DNA of 64,000 nucleotides from Sipunculus nudus (Eukaryota; Annelida; Sipuncula; Golfingiida; Sipunculidae). Below the pieces are notes generated by a model. That model was given only the letters and a program-made list of their open reading frames with translations, was not told the DNA's origin and made no database searches. Shown here piece by piece: positions 12,855-23,266 of the stretch (positions are counted from its first letter, which is position 1; each line of letters starts with the position of its first letter). The position numbers and the translations under genes are program-made. Location of the stretch: assembly GCA_026874595.1 (NCBI GenBank), contig CM049317.1:70763618-70827617 (forward strand), given 5' to 3'.

Positions 12855-13310
12855 AGTAGTTCTTTAAGCTTTTCGAATGCCAGCTGGTGTTCGTCAGACC
12901 ACGTAAATGTGTTGTTGTTTACAGTTGTAGTTTTCAGACCGCAGTTAGTATGTTTAGGTCGTGTTGGTGTAGTATGTACGGTTTTTCCTTTGACCTTCTT
13001 TAGGTTTTCGCCACGGGTTAGATTGTGTAGGGGCTTTGCTATCCTACTGAAGTCTTTAACGAATTTCCTATAAAACCCAGCGAAACCGAGGAATCTACGG
13101 ACTTCCTGGACTGATGTTGGAACCGGAATTTTTCAAAGCACTGATGTTGTCTGGGTCTGGTTTTATACCTTCCTTAGACACCGTGTGTCCAAGGTATTTG
13201 ACCTCTTTTTGTAGGAAAGTGCATTTACTGGGATTTAGCTTGATATTAGCTTGAGACATCCGCTCAAACACCCTATCTAGATTTTCAAGATGACTCTCAA
13301 ATGTCTTACA
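12840..13310 (-). pseudogene. RT thumb and tether of element 1, RNase H missing
   Basis: Minus-strand sequence downstream of the RT palm keeps the typical motifs [17 protein letters not shown] and AFEKLKELL across at least one frame break near an A-run at 13128. After the 'ELLCSPPV' region, where RNase H should begin, the sequence passes within a few codons into the integrase N-terminus (from about 12840). An RNase H domain of roughly 110-120 residues is therefore absent. A TAG at 13311-13313 separates this part from the RT palm. Confidence 0.75.
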
Positions 13311-14127
13311 CTAGACGATAATGTCATCTAAGTAAAGAAGACACTGACTGAGGTGGAGATCACCGAGAGTCGCCTGCATTACTCTTTGGAATGTCGCGGG
13401 TGCATTAGAAAGACCAAACGCCATGGTGTTAAACTCGTAGAACCCGAGCGGTCCTACGGTGAAGGCGGTTTTCTGTTTGTCGGATTCGGAAATTTCAATT
13501 TGCCAATAACCTGCCTTTAGATCCAAGGAACTGAAATACTTAGTCCCGGCAAGTGAGGCTAAAGTCTCGTCTATGCGAGGAAGTGGATGGGAATCTTTGA
13601 TAGTGCGACTGTTTAGTTTTCTATAGTTCACACAGAAGCGCAACTTTCCGTTCTTTTTTTCTTACTAATACAACGTTTGATGCAAAAGGGGACTGACTCT
13701 CACGAATTACATTTGCATGCAACATATCCTGAATGCGATTGCGGACTTCATCATACAGGTGGGGAGGAATCCTCCTGTGACGCTCTTTGAATGGGGTAGG
13801 ATCACTTAGGTTAATCCTATGCTCAATCTTATCGGTTCTACCGATGTCTGTGTCACTTGTTGAAAACAAATGTGACCATTTTAGAAGTAATTGTTCGATT
13901 TGCAACTTTTCCTCGGGGCTTAAATCAGGCCCAAATTTGAAGTCTTTAGGAAAAGTCTCTTCACGTTCTACAGAAACAGTTGTAGACATAGAATGTACAG
14001 GAACAGCCTCATGTAAATCGCAAAGGATTGACCTGGCTGGGAGTGTCACAGAATGATTTGACAAATTATGGACTTGTACATAGACTTTCATGAGAGGTCC
14101 TTGTTTATTCGTTACTTTTTCACACAA
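13311..14127 (-). pseudogene. Reverse transcriptase palm/fingers of element 1
   Basis: Two overlapping minus-strand open segments (13621-14127 and 13311-13643) encode the end of the protease-RT linker and the RT fingers and palm. Visible motifs are FCVNYRKLN, LPRIDETL, FSSLDLKAGYWQ, TAFTVGPLGFYEF, MAFGLSNAPATFQR and the catalytic YLDD (13323-13334). A frame shift separates the two segments around 13640. A TAG ends the frame just after YLDDIIV. The RT would copy element RNA to DNA; the breaks make this copy non-functional. Confidence 0.92.
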
Positions 14128-14827
14128 AAAATGCTATTGTATCACCACAATGCCTGCAGATGAGGAGGATTTTTCGTTTACCAAGGGTGTTGGACTTAAG
14201 ATTTGTATGTGTCATTCCCTGCACACTATAACTGCTGTTTGCGGGGATTTTAACCTCATGAGCACAGTAAACTCGTCCTAAACTATCCGACAATATTCGG
14301 GTGTCATTTGTAGACATACACTGGTGGGCAAGACGCCAAGACTCGTTTACACACATTGTTTCATAGAAATCCTTCCCAAGTGCGTCCTTACAAGATACAA
14401 AGCACGGACTGATGACATTAGTGCCAATCACTAAAGGCGTTTGCTTATTATAAATGGTGTCTTGTACTACAAGCACAGGAGTTGGAAAAACATCATCACT
14501 ACCAGAACCGAGGAGTTGAATTTCAAGATCAATGATACCTTCATAATCAAGGCTGTAACCCCCAGGAACGTGAATATGTAGGTGTTCTTGAAGAGTATGA
14601 ATGGGTATTTCAGGAAGGTATTGTTTGCAAAACCATATGGCTATTGTTGTGATCTGTGAACCAGTATCTAATAATCCTTTTGTCCTGACCTCATTGACAA
14701 TGATTTCAATTTCATTGGGATTACCAATAAGGGGTATCTGTTCGGCGGTCTTGACTTCGTTTGGGGCTTTATCTGCACTTAAACCTGTACTACCCCATAA
14801 CCCAGTGCAGGCTTCTTTCAGTTTAAA
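14120..14827 (-). pseudogene. Retropepsin-type protease region of element 1
   Basis: Entered in the -1 frame relative to gag through the heptamer at 14827-14821, the minus strand stays open for about 235 codons to 14120. The active-site triad Asp-Thr-Gly lies at 14668-14660 in the context LLDTGSQITTIA, and a later VIGTNV motif matches the second conserved element of aspartic proteases. The frame is lost at a T-run near 14125, after which the reading continues in the RT frame. Protease would process gag and pol polyproteins. Confidence 0.88.
14818..14827 (-). promoter_or_regulatory. -1 frameshift heptamer at the gag stop, element 1
   Basis: On the minus strand the codons CCT TTA AAC TGA contain T_TTA_AAC in the X_XXY_YYZ register immediately before the gag stop. 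A -1 slip enters the open protease frame. This is the classic layout for programmed gag-pro frameshifting. I did not establish a downstream pseudoknot. Confidence 0.75.
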
Positions 14828-15954
14828 GGATTCCCTTTAACGTCCTTCTTAGCATGGCATTCACTACGTAGGTGATTTCTACGACCACATCTTTCACAAT
14901 ACTTCTGAGTTTGACCAGCGCTAGCGGAACCTGAGTCATTCTGATTCTTTCTCGGATTTTTGTTTTTATCCCTACTCTCTAATGCAGGCATTCGCTTAGT
15001 TATCGACTGAAGTGCTTTGTTTATCTCCTGCAATGCATCATTAGAACCAGCAGGACTCTGCTGCAAATGAACCGGTCTCTTAAGGAATTTTCCTTTAGAA
15101 ACAGACGGGACAGATGACACAACCGTGTCCTCAGACTCAACTTATCTAGCAGCGACAAATAACTGATCAAAAGACTCACCCTGATCAAATCTATGGCGTA
15201 TGGCTTCTTTTCCCTACATGTCTGTGAGCCCGTTAAAGAACTTGGTTCTTAAGAGTTCACCCTCATTAGGTTGAGGTTCGATCTCCTTTATTTGGCACAT
15301 AAGCTGTTGGAGTCGACAAAACCATGAGACAATACTCTCTCTAGCTCTCTGTTTAGAGGAATGGAAGAGCTCGATTGACTGGCTATGCGAATAGACACTG
15401 CTAAAGATGGAGTCAAATTTAAGCAACAATGTGGCTAAAGTAATGGATTCACTAAGGAACATCATGACATCAGCAGCTGTTCCTCTGACTGACTGCCGAA
15501 CCATATGAGGTATGGTAGTTTCGGGGTACTTACCATCTTTCATCAAGCACTTGACTTGATATCTCCATTGCTTATACGCGATATCTCCCTTCCCATCCCC
15601 AGAAAAAGAGGGCATCTTTACAGGGGACATTGGGACACCTGCATAATCTACCTGGTAACCCTGGCTCGATGGCATTTGCTCGAGAGGTGGGTCATGTCTG
15701 TGTGTTTGTTCTGGTGGCCTATATGCCTTGTCAAGGTATCCCGGATCATGCTCATGGCTTTTATGGAAATCAGGAGGGTATCTTTTAGGCTTTGAATGGA
15801 TAGGAAAGCTAAGTTCCTGTTTAGGCCTAGCGTCCTGTACTCTCGTAAACACCTCGCTACGAGTATCCGGATCAAGCTCGTTTAAAGTTTCCACTACCTG
15901 CTCTACTAAAGACATTCTGAGTTGTGATACATCGGACTGTTTGCTTTCAGACAT
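14818..15954 (-). pseudogene. gag of element 1, PNMA-like capsid with CCHC zinc knuckle, two stops
   Basis: Minus-strand frame from an ATG at 15954 to a TGA at 14820-14818. The N-terminal ~105 residues are charged and Pro-rich. From about residue 110 it has a capsid-like segment (MPSFSGDG ... YKQWRYQVKCLM ... RQSVRGTAADVM) similar to the gag body of element 2 and to the gag-derived PNMA type of capsid. A CX2CX4HX4C zinc knuckle lies at 14898-14857. In-frame stops are TAG at 15216-15214 and TAA at 15144-15142. The final codons form T_TTA_AAC directly before the stop. Gag would form the particle and bind RNA. Confidence 0.9.
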
Positions 15955-17139
15955 ATTGACACTAAGGTATGTATATATATAAAAAAAAAAGAATCCTAAC
16001 TGGAGATGAATAGTGGCTGTCCAAAATGAATGAGTTCATTTGACCAGAAGTAAATAATTGGGTATCAGGTGCGATGGAGGTATGGACAAAATGTAATGTT
16101 CACATCACATTTGGTCGGGTATAAACATGCTTCTACTTACATACCTCTGGCAGATTATGCTTCAACATTTGGCTGGATTACCATAGGAATACGGTGCCCA
16201 CGCAAGTCTCACTGCGAGTGAATAATCATAAGGTCAGCATAAGGTAAGCAATCAATTAGCCGACTTGCAATGGAGCTGTTGTTACCATATGTCTGAAGCA
16301 TAAACCTCTTACTTTAAGCATTGAATAAATTTGTACAACTTAAATTATTGTGCAAACTACATCAAAGGATCTCAGATCAATATACATTGCGAACAAAGAG
16401 CGAACTGCATATACCTATCTTAAAAAGCATTGGTCTTCTGTCTATACTTGCAAGAACAAAGCAAGAAATTGATTTTAGCTGATTACAATAAATCATGCAC
16501 TAATCAAATATGCTATAAATAGTAAGTTTAACATGCAAAGTTTAACAGGCAAGTCTATGCAAATATTTACAATTATTTTACAAATCACATGCGTGAATAC
16601 AAAGCAGCATGCAAACAAAACACTAGAAGTTCACAATACAACTACTGTCCATGCCAGTAACAGTCCCGTTGTGAAGAGACACTCTCACGGCTCCACCTCA
16701 GGTTTTCACGGTTGTTCAGGCCGTCCCTATGTTCAGCATGAAGGTTGAGAGCCGGTTCCCACACAAGGTTACGTAGCTTGCGCTCTCGGTCACAGACAAT
16801 GGAGAAACTCCAATACAGCACAAGGCGGAAGCACAAAACCGACAACACAGTAAACAGGAAACATGTAACAGTTGAAACAATCCTGTCTGGATTATTGTTT
16901 ACCTGGCCACTTTCGTTTACTAGCAGGTCATCCAAGTAAATCAAGCAAAGTCAGCTTAAATTAGGCCTAATAGCATTCCATGGATAATTGCAATAAGAAA
17001 GTCATATAAGGCGCTTTTATTTATAGTCAGAAAAGCGTGGTAATAGAGCACAGCGGAAAGCAGAACAGATTTGAATGCTCTTAGAAGTTCATGCAGAAAC
17101 ACCAATGGTACATGCGTATGCGTGTGTTGAATCCACCCT
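15955..17139 (-). other. 5' leader of element 1
   Basis: About 1.2 kb between the primer site and the gag start, with no long conserved frame. The 100-codon minus frame at 16642-16944 has no recognisable motif. I take this as untranslated leader or degraded sequence. Confidence 0.6.
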
Positions 17140-17157
17140 TCCTCACTCGGGGCACCA
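17140..17157 (-). promoter_or_regulatory. Primer binding site of element 1
   Basis: Three bases inside the 5' LTR the minus strand reads TGGTGCCCCGAGTGAGGA. It begins with TGG, complementary to a tRNA 3' CCA end. I cannot assign the tRNA by eye. Confidence 0.65.
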
Positions 17158-17160
17158 TTT

Positions 17161-17565
17161 TGTTACGCCGGGCTTATCACTATGGACTGTCATTGCCGGG
17201 CGGCGGAGTTCTTGTTAGAAGAACATAACGAAAGCGGACAACACAACAATTCTTTATTTCCTCGGTGTATATATATACACAGTGCGGTGCAGGTCTGACC
17301 TGCAAAGACAAAGGACTGCCGATAATACACAGTGCACACGTCCACTCCGGGCGCGTGCATGAGGTGTTCTGCGCAAGGCCACGGTCAAAATCCCTAGTCT
17401 CGCCAGGCAGGACAAATGCAGAGACCGTGACCTGCGCAGACAATGAGCTACCGGACAGTGTGAAAACACAGGGGACAACTGAGAAAAACGGAGGGGATCA
17501 CCATATACCAAATGAAGACGCAAAATATTCCACGTATGTATGTGATATCATTTGATGGCGTAACA
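17161..17565 (-). repeat. Element 1 5' LTR (right copy)
   Basis: 405 bp, same termini (TGTTACGCC/GGCGTAACA) as the left copy and 7 substitutions from it (98.3% identity). TATATATATA lies at 17277-17268 and AATAAA at 17258-17253 on the minus strand. Confidence 0.97.
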
Positions 17566-18390
17566 CTTATATATATTTGATATATCCATTTAGCAAGGAG
17601 GAAGGTTACAACGCTAACACGATTAGGGAACTAATTTGATTTCAGTAGCACATGGTGTAATAATTAACCAGGTAAATTGGTTTTGTATTTATAACCTTAT
17701 GCTAGGTCAATAACCACATGACATGGTATTAAAATGTAACATATACAGATGTTATATATAGCTAAATTGGTGATAATTACAAATTAGCCTTCAAAATCGT
17801 CTTACTATCCAGTTGTCAATGCAAGCCTTGTAGCCCTACAATCTCGAGTATTTAACCAACTAAGGATTTACTTGATCTAACTGTGTGCCTTCAGTAGCGT
17901 ATTTAATAAAATAATAACAAGATTTCTGAAATGTATCTACGACTTTCAGTAACATTTTGTATCAGTTAAAATATCAATTATGACTTCAAACAAATTTCAA
18001 TGAATCTGGCTAAAGCCTTCTCTCTTTGTTTATCATCAACTAAGTATTTACAGAGATTTTGTGTATCTTAACGTAAAGAACAATTCAAAATATAAGCATT
18101 AAACAAAAAAAAAAACAAATTCAATATATACAGACGCCACATTTGTGATAACAATTACAGGTTTTTTAAGCCAAGAGCTGTTATGCATCTCGATGTGGCT
18201 TGCCATGTTGGTGTGGCACATTCATGTTTGATCGGCAAAACCTTGGATCTCTTTTTTTTATTTAACATACAAATGGTATGTAATTTGATCCAATGATCTG
18301 ACTAATGACTATGAAATCTAAATTTTTTGAAGATTGATTTTTTCCAAGCTTACCATGAAAACAAGCATTTAAATCCATAAAATGAGTAGA
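17566..18390. repeat. Duplicated block X, copy 1
   Basis: Collinear with 20575-21360: shared phrases are 'gaactaatttgatttca', 'acagagattttgtgtatc' and 'accatgaaaacaagcattta'. No gene is recognised. Before the retroelement inserted, this block followed Y copy 1. Confidence 0.75.
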
Positions 18391-18393
18391 TTG

Positions 18394-20540
18394 TTGTTCT
18401 TTGAAACGATACTAAAGCATGACCATTTTCGGCCAAAGTGACCCCGTATTACGGTATATCATCGATGGAATTCTCTTACCAGATAGTTAAGATGTAAGTG
18501 TAAAACGAAGATGCTCGCCGTGAGGATGAATTAGTAACTTAAACATTAGATGCTTCAATTGTCTACAGAGATCGTTATAACGACGGGTTTCGACCGCTAT
18601 CAGGAAAATTGTCGTTGCATTCCCAGGATATGCCATAGAGTCATCAGTTTCATGAAGGGCATAAGCGGCTCACGCAGGCTATCCAGGATGTGTGTATGGA
18701 CCGGTCACATAATGTTTATAAACTGGACATTACTGTTGGTTTAAGCTCATTTTTCCATAAACTGGACTTAAATTTTTGTTATGAGCAGAATCTAAAGGCC
18801 TATATAACTCAAGAATACGTCTGATATGTCATTTTGTTTATCATTTTATTTTTTTTTTTTGGATTAAATATTAACTTTTGTTGTAAAGTTGTTATCCTTG
18901 TGGCTATTCTTGTCGTAGGATATGGAGAATTCTGATTCATTTCCATTTAAACATAAATAATTGAGAAGCAAAGATCGGATATCATAAAAGTACAGCAAAT
19001 ACCTCTGCCCGATTTCTGAATATTTTCCTGATATATAGACCTTTATGAAAAGCTAACCAATATAAACAATTTAAAGTTACTTTCATTTTACTAGCTCTTG
19101 TAGTTTGGCAGGTCCACGGGGATTGGTCGGAGGACAGGTAGATCATAGGCCAATATCCTTAACACACGCATTTGGTGTAATTCCTTTATGATCGGTCTGC
19201 GATAGACCATTTATGTCGAATGTATCAAGAATTTTTGGAAAACTTTGGCAAATGTCCCTTCAGGGCACAGATGGCATCGTTTCCATTATCTAAGAAACAA
19301 AACGTTCATTTCTGAGGCGAAGCCTCCCACGATCAGATACAATATAGATAGTAAAATGATATATGACCTGTCTTTTCTGTCTTTCCACTTACCGCCCTTA
19401 ATGTTTTAGTTAAATGATATTTTGCCCTGTATGTCTACTCAGTTACTAGTGCCACAATTATACATATAGCATATAACCCTTGCTTGCGTTGGGAAACGAG
19501 GGTAGAACTTTGTTGGAATGGACATGACGGATGAATGGACATGAAACAAGACAAAGATTAGGATAATTGCCCAGTCAAATAAAACACTCAAATATAGCCT
19601 GATGTTGGATTGTTTTTTTTTTGTTACCTGTTCATCCTGAGAAACATATCTGTCTAAAGTGATGTTATTCAGAAAGCTCATAGTAACTGCCATGATTCGA
19701 TATGCAGACGCACATTGAAATAAATAAACTTATATAATCATAAGAGTTTTCATATATATGGATCCTTATCCTTTCATTCCAATCCGGTAAGCCAATATCC
19801 CTAAACATTTTACTTTGGAAAGTATTGTATCAACATAAATTGTCATTTTATTTTGTAAATTAAGAACAACAACAATATCAATCACAGCTTTTGTTAGAGA
19901 TTAGTAATTGAAAAATAATTATCTTGATTTTTGTTATCTATGGTTTCGGAATAAGATCCAAATTCTATTCGGTGGAATTTTTTTTTCTGACAACTGGAAT
20001 AAAACCTTAAATCCTTGTAAAATGAACATAAAAAATTTACTCGCCCATCTATGTCAAAGAACATTGCACAAAGTAGAAATGTTAGCAGGTATTTTACGCC
20101 ATTAACACGACATTATAAAGCAGCATGAAGTAAAAATGTTTAAGCTTTTATAATCTTGTTTGCTCTTTGTTGCAGAATGCAAGGTTTCTGACTCATCGGG
20201 TTTGATTAAATACAGATCCTTTTCAAAAGAGTTTGAGTCTTAATTTTTTCTTATTTGGAATTAAAGATCATAATCCATTAATTTTATAACGTGTCCATTA
20301 AATTTTAAAAGTCACAAGACAAGGTAACATTCATAGAGTATTCTTCGTGCATTCGTGCAAGGGATGTATGGATCGTGTATTCCTGTTATAAAAATAAAAG
20401 TAGCGAAAAAGCAAATTAAAGACACATTTATGAATATATAAATGCAAGAAATACAAATGTGTAGTTACACTCTGCAGTTTTTGTCAAGAAACGTGCATGA
20501 CATACTTAAGAAAAATGCATTCAAAACCCTTTTGACAACA
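18394..20540. repeat. Duplicated block Y, copy 2
   Basis: Counterpart of 8630-10150, about 2.1 kb with an extra ~185 bases. On the minus strand an 84-codon frame (19439-19693) starts with an ATG, has a hydrophobic segment near LFDWAIILIFVLF, and contains a GTAACA donor-like site after 'GAACAG'. The same frame in copy 1 has a stop where copy 2 has Trp. I do not recognise a protein family, so it remains an unassigned relic or chance frame. Confidence 0.75.
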
Positions 20541-20574
20541 TGATCATAATTCATTAATTTTAAAAATTATTAGT

Positions 20575-21360
20575 ATATAATTGATATATTGATTATGCAT
20601 GGAGGAAGATACAACGGTGACAAGATTGAGGAACTAATTTGATTTCATTAGCACAGGGTGTGTTAATCAACAAAGTAACTTGGATTTGTAAAACATTTGT
20701 ATTTATTTCCTGAGGTCAGGTCATTGACTAAATGACAAGGCATTAGTAAATACAAATTACTCTTCCGAATCAGCCTACTATTGATTTCTCAATGCCAGCC
20801 TTGTCAATACTGATAATATGCTCTTGGCACATTTTTTACATTGGAATCTCGATTAATTTAAACCCATTTTGAAGTAAACTGTTCCTACACTTTGCCTACA
20901 GTGGCGTAATTATTTATTTAAAAAAAAAGTCCTTTAATGTATCTACGCATTTCAGAAACATTCGGTATCAGTTATAAAATTAATTATGAATTAAACAAAC
21001 GACTTCTACGATATCCTTATGTCTGCATTTATTAAAAAAGGGAGTATTTACAGAGATTTTGTGTATCGTAACATAAAGAACAAATCCAAATATCCGCATT
21101 ATAACCAAAACAATTAACATTCAAAACATACAGACGCTTCATTTGTGATAACAATTAAAAGGATATTTTAACCAAGAGCTGGCATGCCTTCGATGTGAAT
21201 TGTCATGTTGTTGTGCCAACTTCATAATGAGAACGGTAAAACCTTGAGTCTGTTTATAATATTCACATACAAATGGTATGTGGTTTGATCAAGTGACTAC
21301 GATAAATATATTTTAAAGATTGAGTAATTAAAGCTGACCATGAAAACAAGCATTTAAGGC
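20575..21360. repeat. Duplicated block X, copy 2
   Basis: Diverged copy of 17566-18390, ending where 'gaaaacaagcattta' is shared. No coding content is seen. Confidence 0.7.
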
Positions 21361-22424
21361 TCATATCCAAAAGTATGACAATACAATTGGATTTATCTAT
21401 GCATTTTTTACGTTTCATGCATGTGAAATTTAGAAAGGGACATAATTTCCAACATTTTAGTTAAAAATTACCAATAAATAGAGAATACATTTTGAGAACA
21501 ACGTTGCAAACATGATATGAGAAACATGAGAAATGATTGTATTTAAGCTATAGCCTGGTTTCAGTAAAAGCGGAATCTGTCTAAGGAATTTGTGAGAACT
21601 TTTCTTTTACTGTCCATAGAATTACAACCAATGACGTGTTAGTCAGAATATGTGCAATGAAAAGGGATCTTATCTCCGAAAAAATTATTGCACTGGTTTA
21701 AAATGGCAAAGTTTCACAAATGACAGCTGGGAAACACTTTGACCAAAGCCTGAAGCGCAGCTTAGAATGTTGGCACGCCCCAGGCACTCGAAACCGTGCT
21801 CCAGCTGACGCGTGCCTAGTAACGATGCTTGAATGATAATCATGTACCAAAGCGATGTCCACAAGCATTTATACTGCAGTCACTCTTACATCTGTACTTT
21901 AGAAGACACACACGCGATAAGCATAGTTTCAAACCAGGGAAACACCTACGTTGATACGACAAGGTACGGTTCACACAAGTTTATTAAGTAATACCATTAT
22001 TTGATATGTAGAAGAAATTTACAATTAAAAGTATATTGTGCAGTATTTATGGACATTATTGCCGTTGATGATGATAAAAGGCCTGATGCAACTAGTACCT
22101 AACTTATGGATTGTTAAAATGCCTAAATTTAGTAATTTCAAAAATGCGTAGGCTGACCATGTATCAGTAGTGGCTTATCAAGTATCATTTTGAGTATTTG
22201 TAACACAAATCCCATCACAGTATCTCTCAGTTACTTCCGGGCCTCATGGATCTTTGTACAGATTGATCGAATTTCACTGCATCATCCCTGCAACCTTTAA
22301 TCGTATGATATACAAGAATGTTTAACGAATCTTGGTGGCATCAGTGACACACGGCTGTCAGGGCCAGTAACACCGCAAGTTGACCACACTGCCAATTTCT
22401 ATATTGACGCATTTTTAGGGCTCG
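21361..22424. other. Single-copy intergenic sequence before the large duplication
   Basis: No gene is recognised. The more GC-rich 21720-21960 stretch could be part of an upstream promoter or an untranslated exon, but nothing in the sequence proves it. Confidence 0.4.
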
Positions 22425-22534
22425 TATAAGAGTGGTTCATGGTTTGAAAGTGCAATCATATTATACCAAGTTAATAGAAACACCGAACCTCATACACTTT
22501 GGCACTGAAGACATAGACTATAATGGAATCTTGA

Positions 22535-23005
22535 CTAGATGGAGTCTAAAAATGGACTAAAAATTACTATTAACAGAAGCACTGCCCCCAGGTACTGAGC
22601 TCTACCCAACCTCTGACCAAAGAACCATTTCACTTGCGCTTGCTGGTTAATTAATTCCTCATTTCTACTCTTGAAACAAACATATACATGAAAACAACTG
22701 GACAGTATGCTACGTTTGTAAAAGAAATTATTATAACTTTTCAGACAGAGGATTTTTTGTTTTAATTGCAAGACATTACATTGGGTGACACATATCAGCT
22801 TTTCATACGGAAAGAATTGTGATCCAGAATTATTAAGAACAATAAGTTTGAAAAGGCGGCCAGAAGTAGACAGGTCGAAGAAACTGGTAACCATTAAAAT
22901 ACAACTTGTCTGAACCCATATATACATTAGTGATACGCTGATATTTAACTGAATCACTGTAATCAGATCAGTCCTTTTTATAAGTGAATAAACACACTGT
23001 TCCAC
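22535..23005 (-). other. Unassigned minus-strand open frame
   Basis: A 156-codon frame starting MEQCVYSLIKRTDLITVIQL, with Cys-rich and hydrophobic stretches but no recognised family. The duplicate in unit 2 (about 49950-50450) does not preserve it as one open frame. I therefore doubt it is a gene, but it is the longest non-repeat frame in the region. Confidence 0.15.
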
Positions 23006-23266
23006 AAATTCAAATATGAAAATCTCTTTGAAATAGATATTTTGTTCTGTATACTCTATTACAATGTTAATTAACTGGTCCTTTGGCGGTACGAAGTGAA
23101 TTTAAAATTTCAATCAAAATTACTTTGAATAAGAAACAAAATAGCGTTCAATTTGTTTGGTAATTGGCTCATCTTTGTTGTGTTAAATTACCTCGGCCAT
23201 GTCAACTATCTGCAGAACCTTTACTATTACCAAATACAGGTTGTATTGGAAACGCTCGGACCACCA

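Larger units (their letters stand above)
10460..17565 (-). mobile_element. Ty3/Gypsy-type LTR retrotransposon, decayed (element 1)
   Basis: A 7.1-kb element on the minus strand bounded by two 405-bp LTRs. Order on the minus strand is LTR, primer site, leader, gag, protease, RT, integrase, polypurine tract, LTR. Integrase after RT places it in the Ty3/Gypsy order rather than Ty1/Copia. Defects are two stops in gag, frame breaks in pol, loss of the RNase H region, and an integrase deletion removing the usual catalytic Glu segment. LTRs differ at 7 of 405 positions. The bases flanking the LTRs (ATATA and CTTAT) do not form a recognisable target site duplication. Confidence 0.95.

Noticed and set aside
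16642-16944. 100-codon minus-strand frame containing YLDD
   Set aside because: YLDD here lacks RT context and lies in the leader of element 1; the true RT box is at 13323-13334.
22535-23005. 156-codon minus-strand frame as a possible gene
   Set aside because: Kept only as a low-confidence feature because the duplicate in unit 2 does not preserve the frame.
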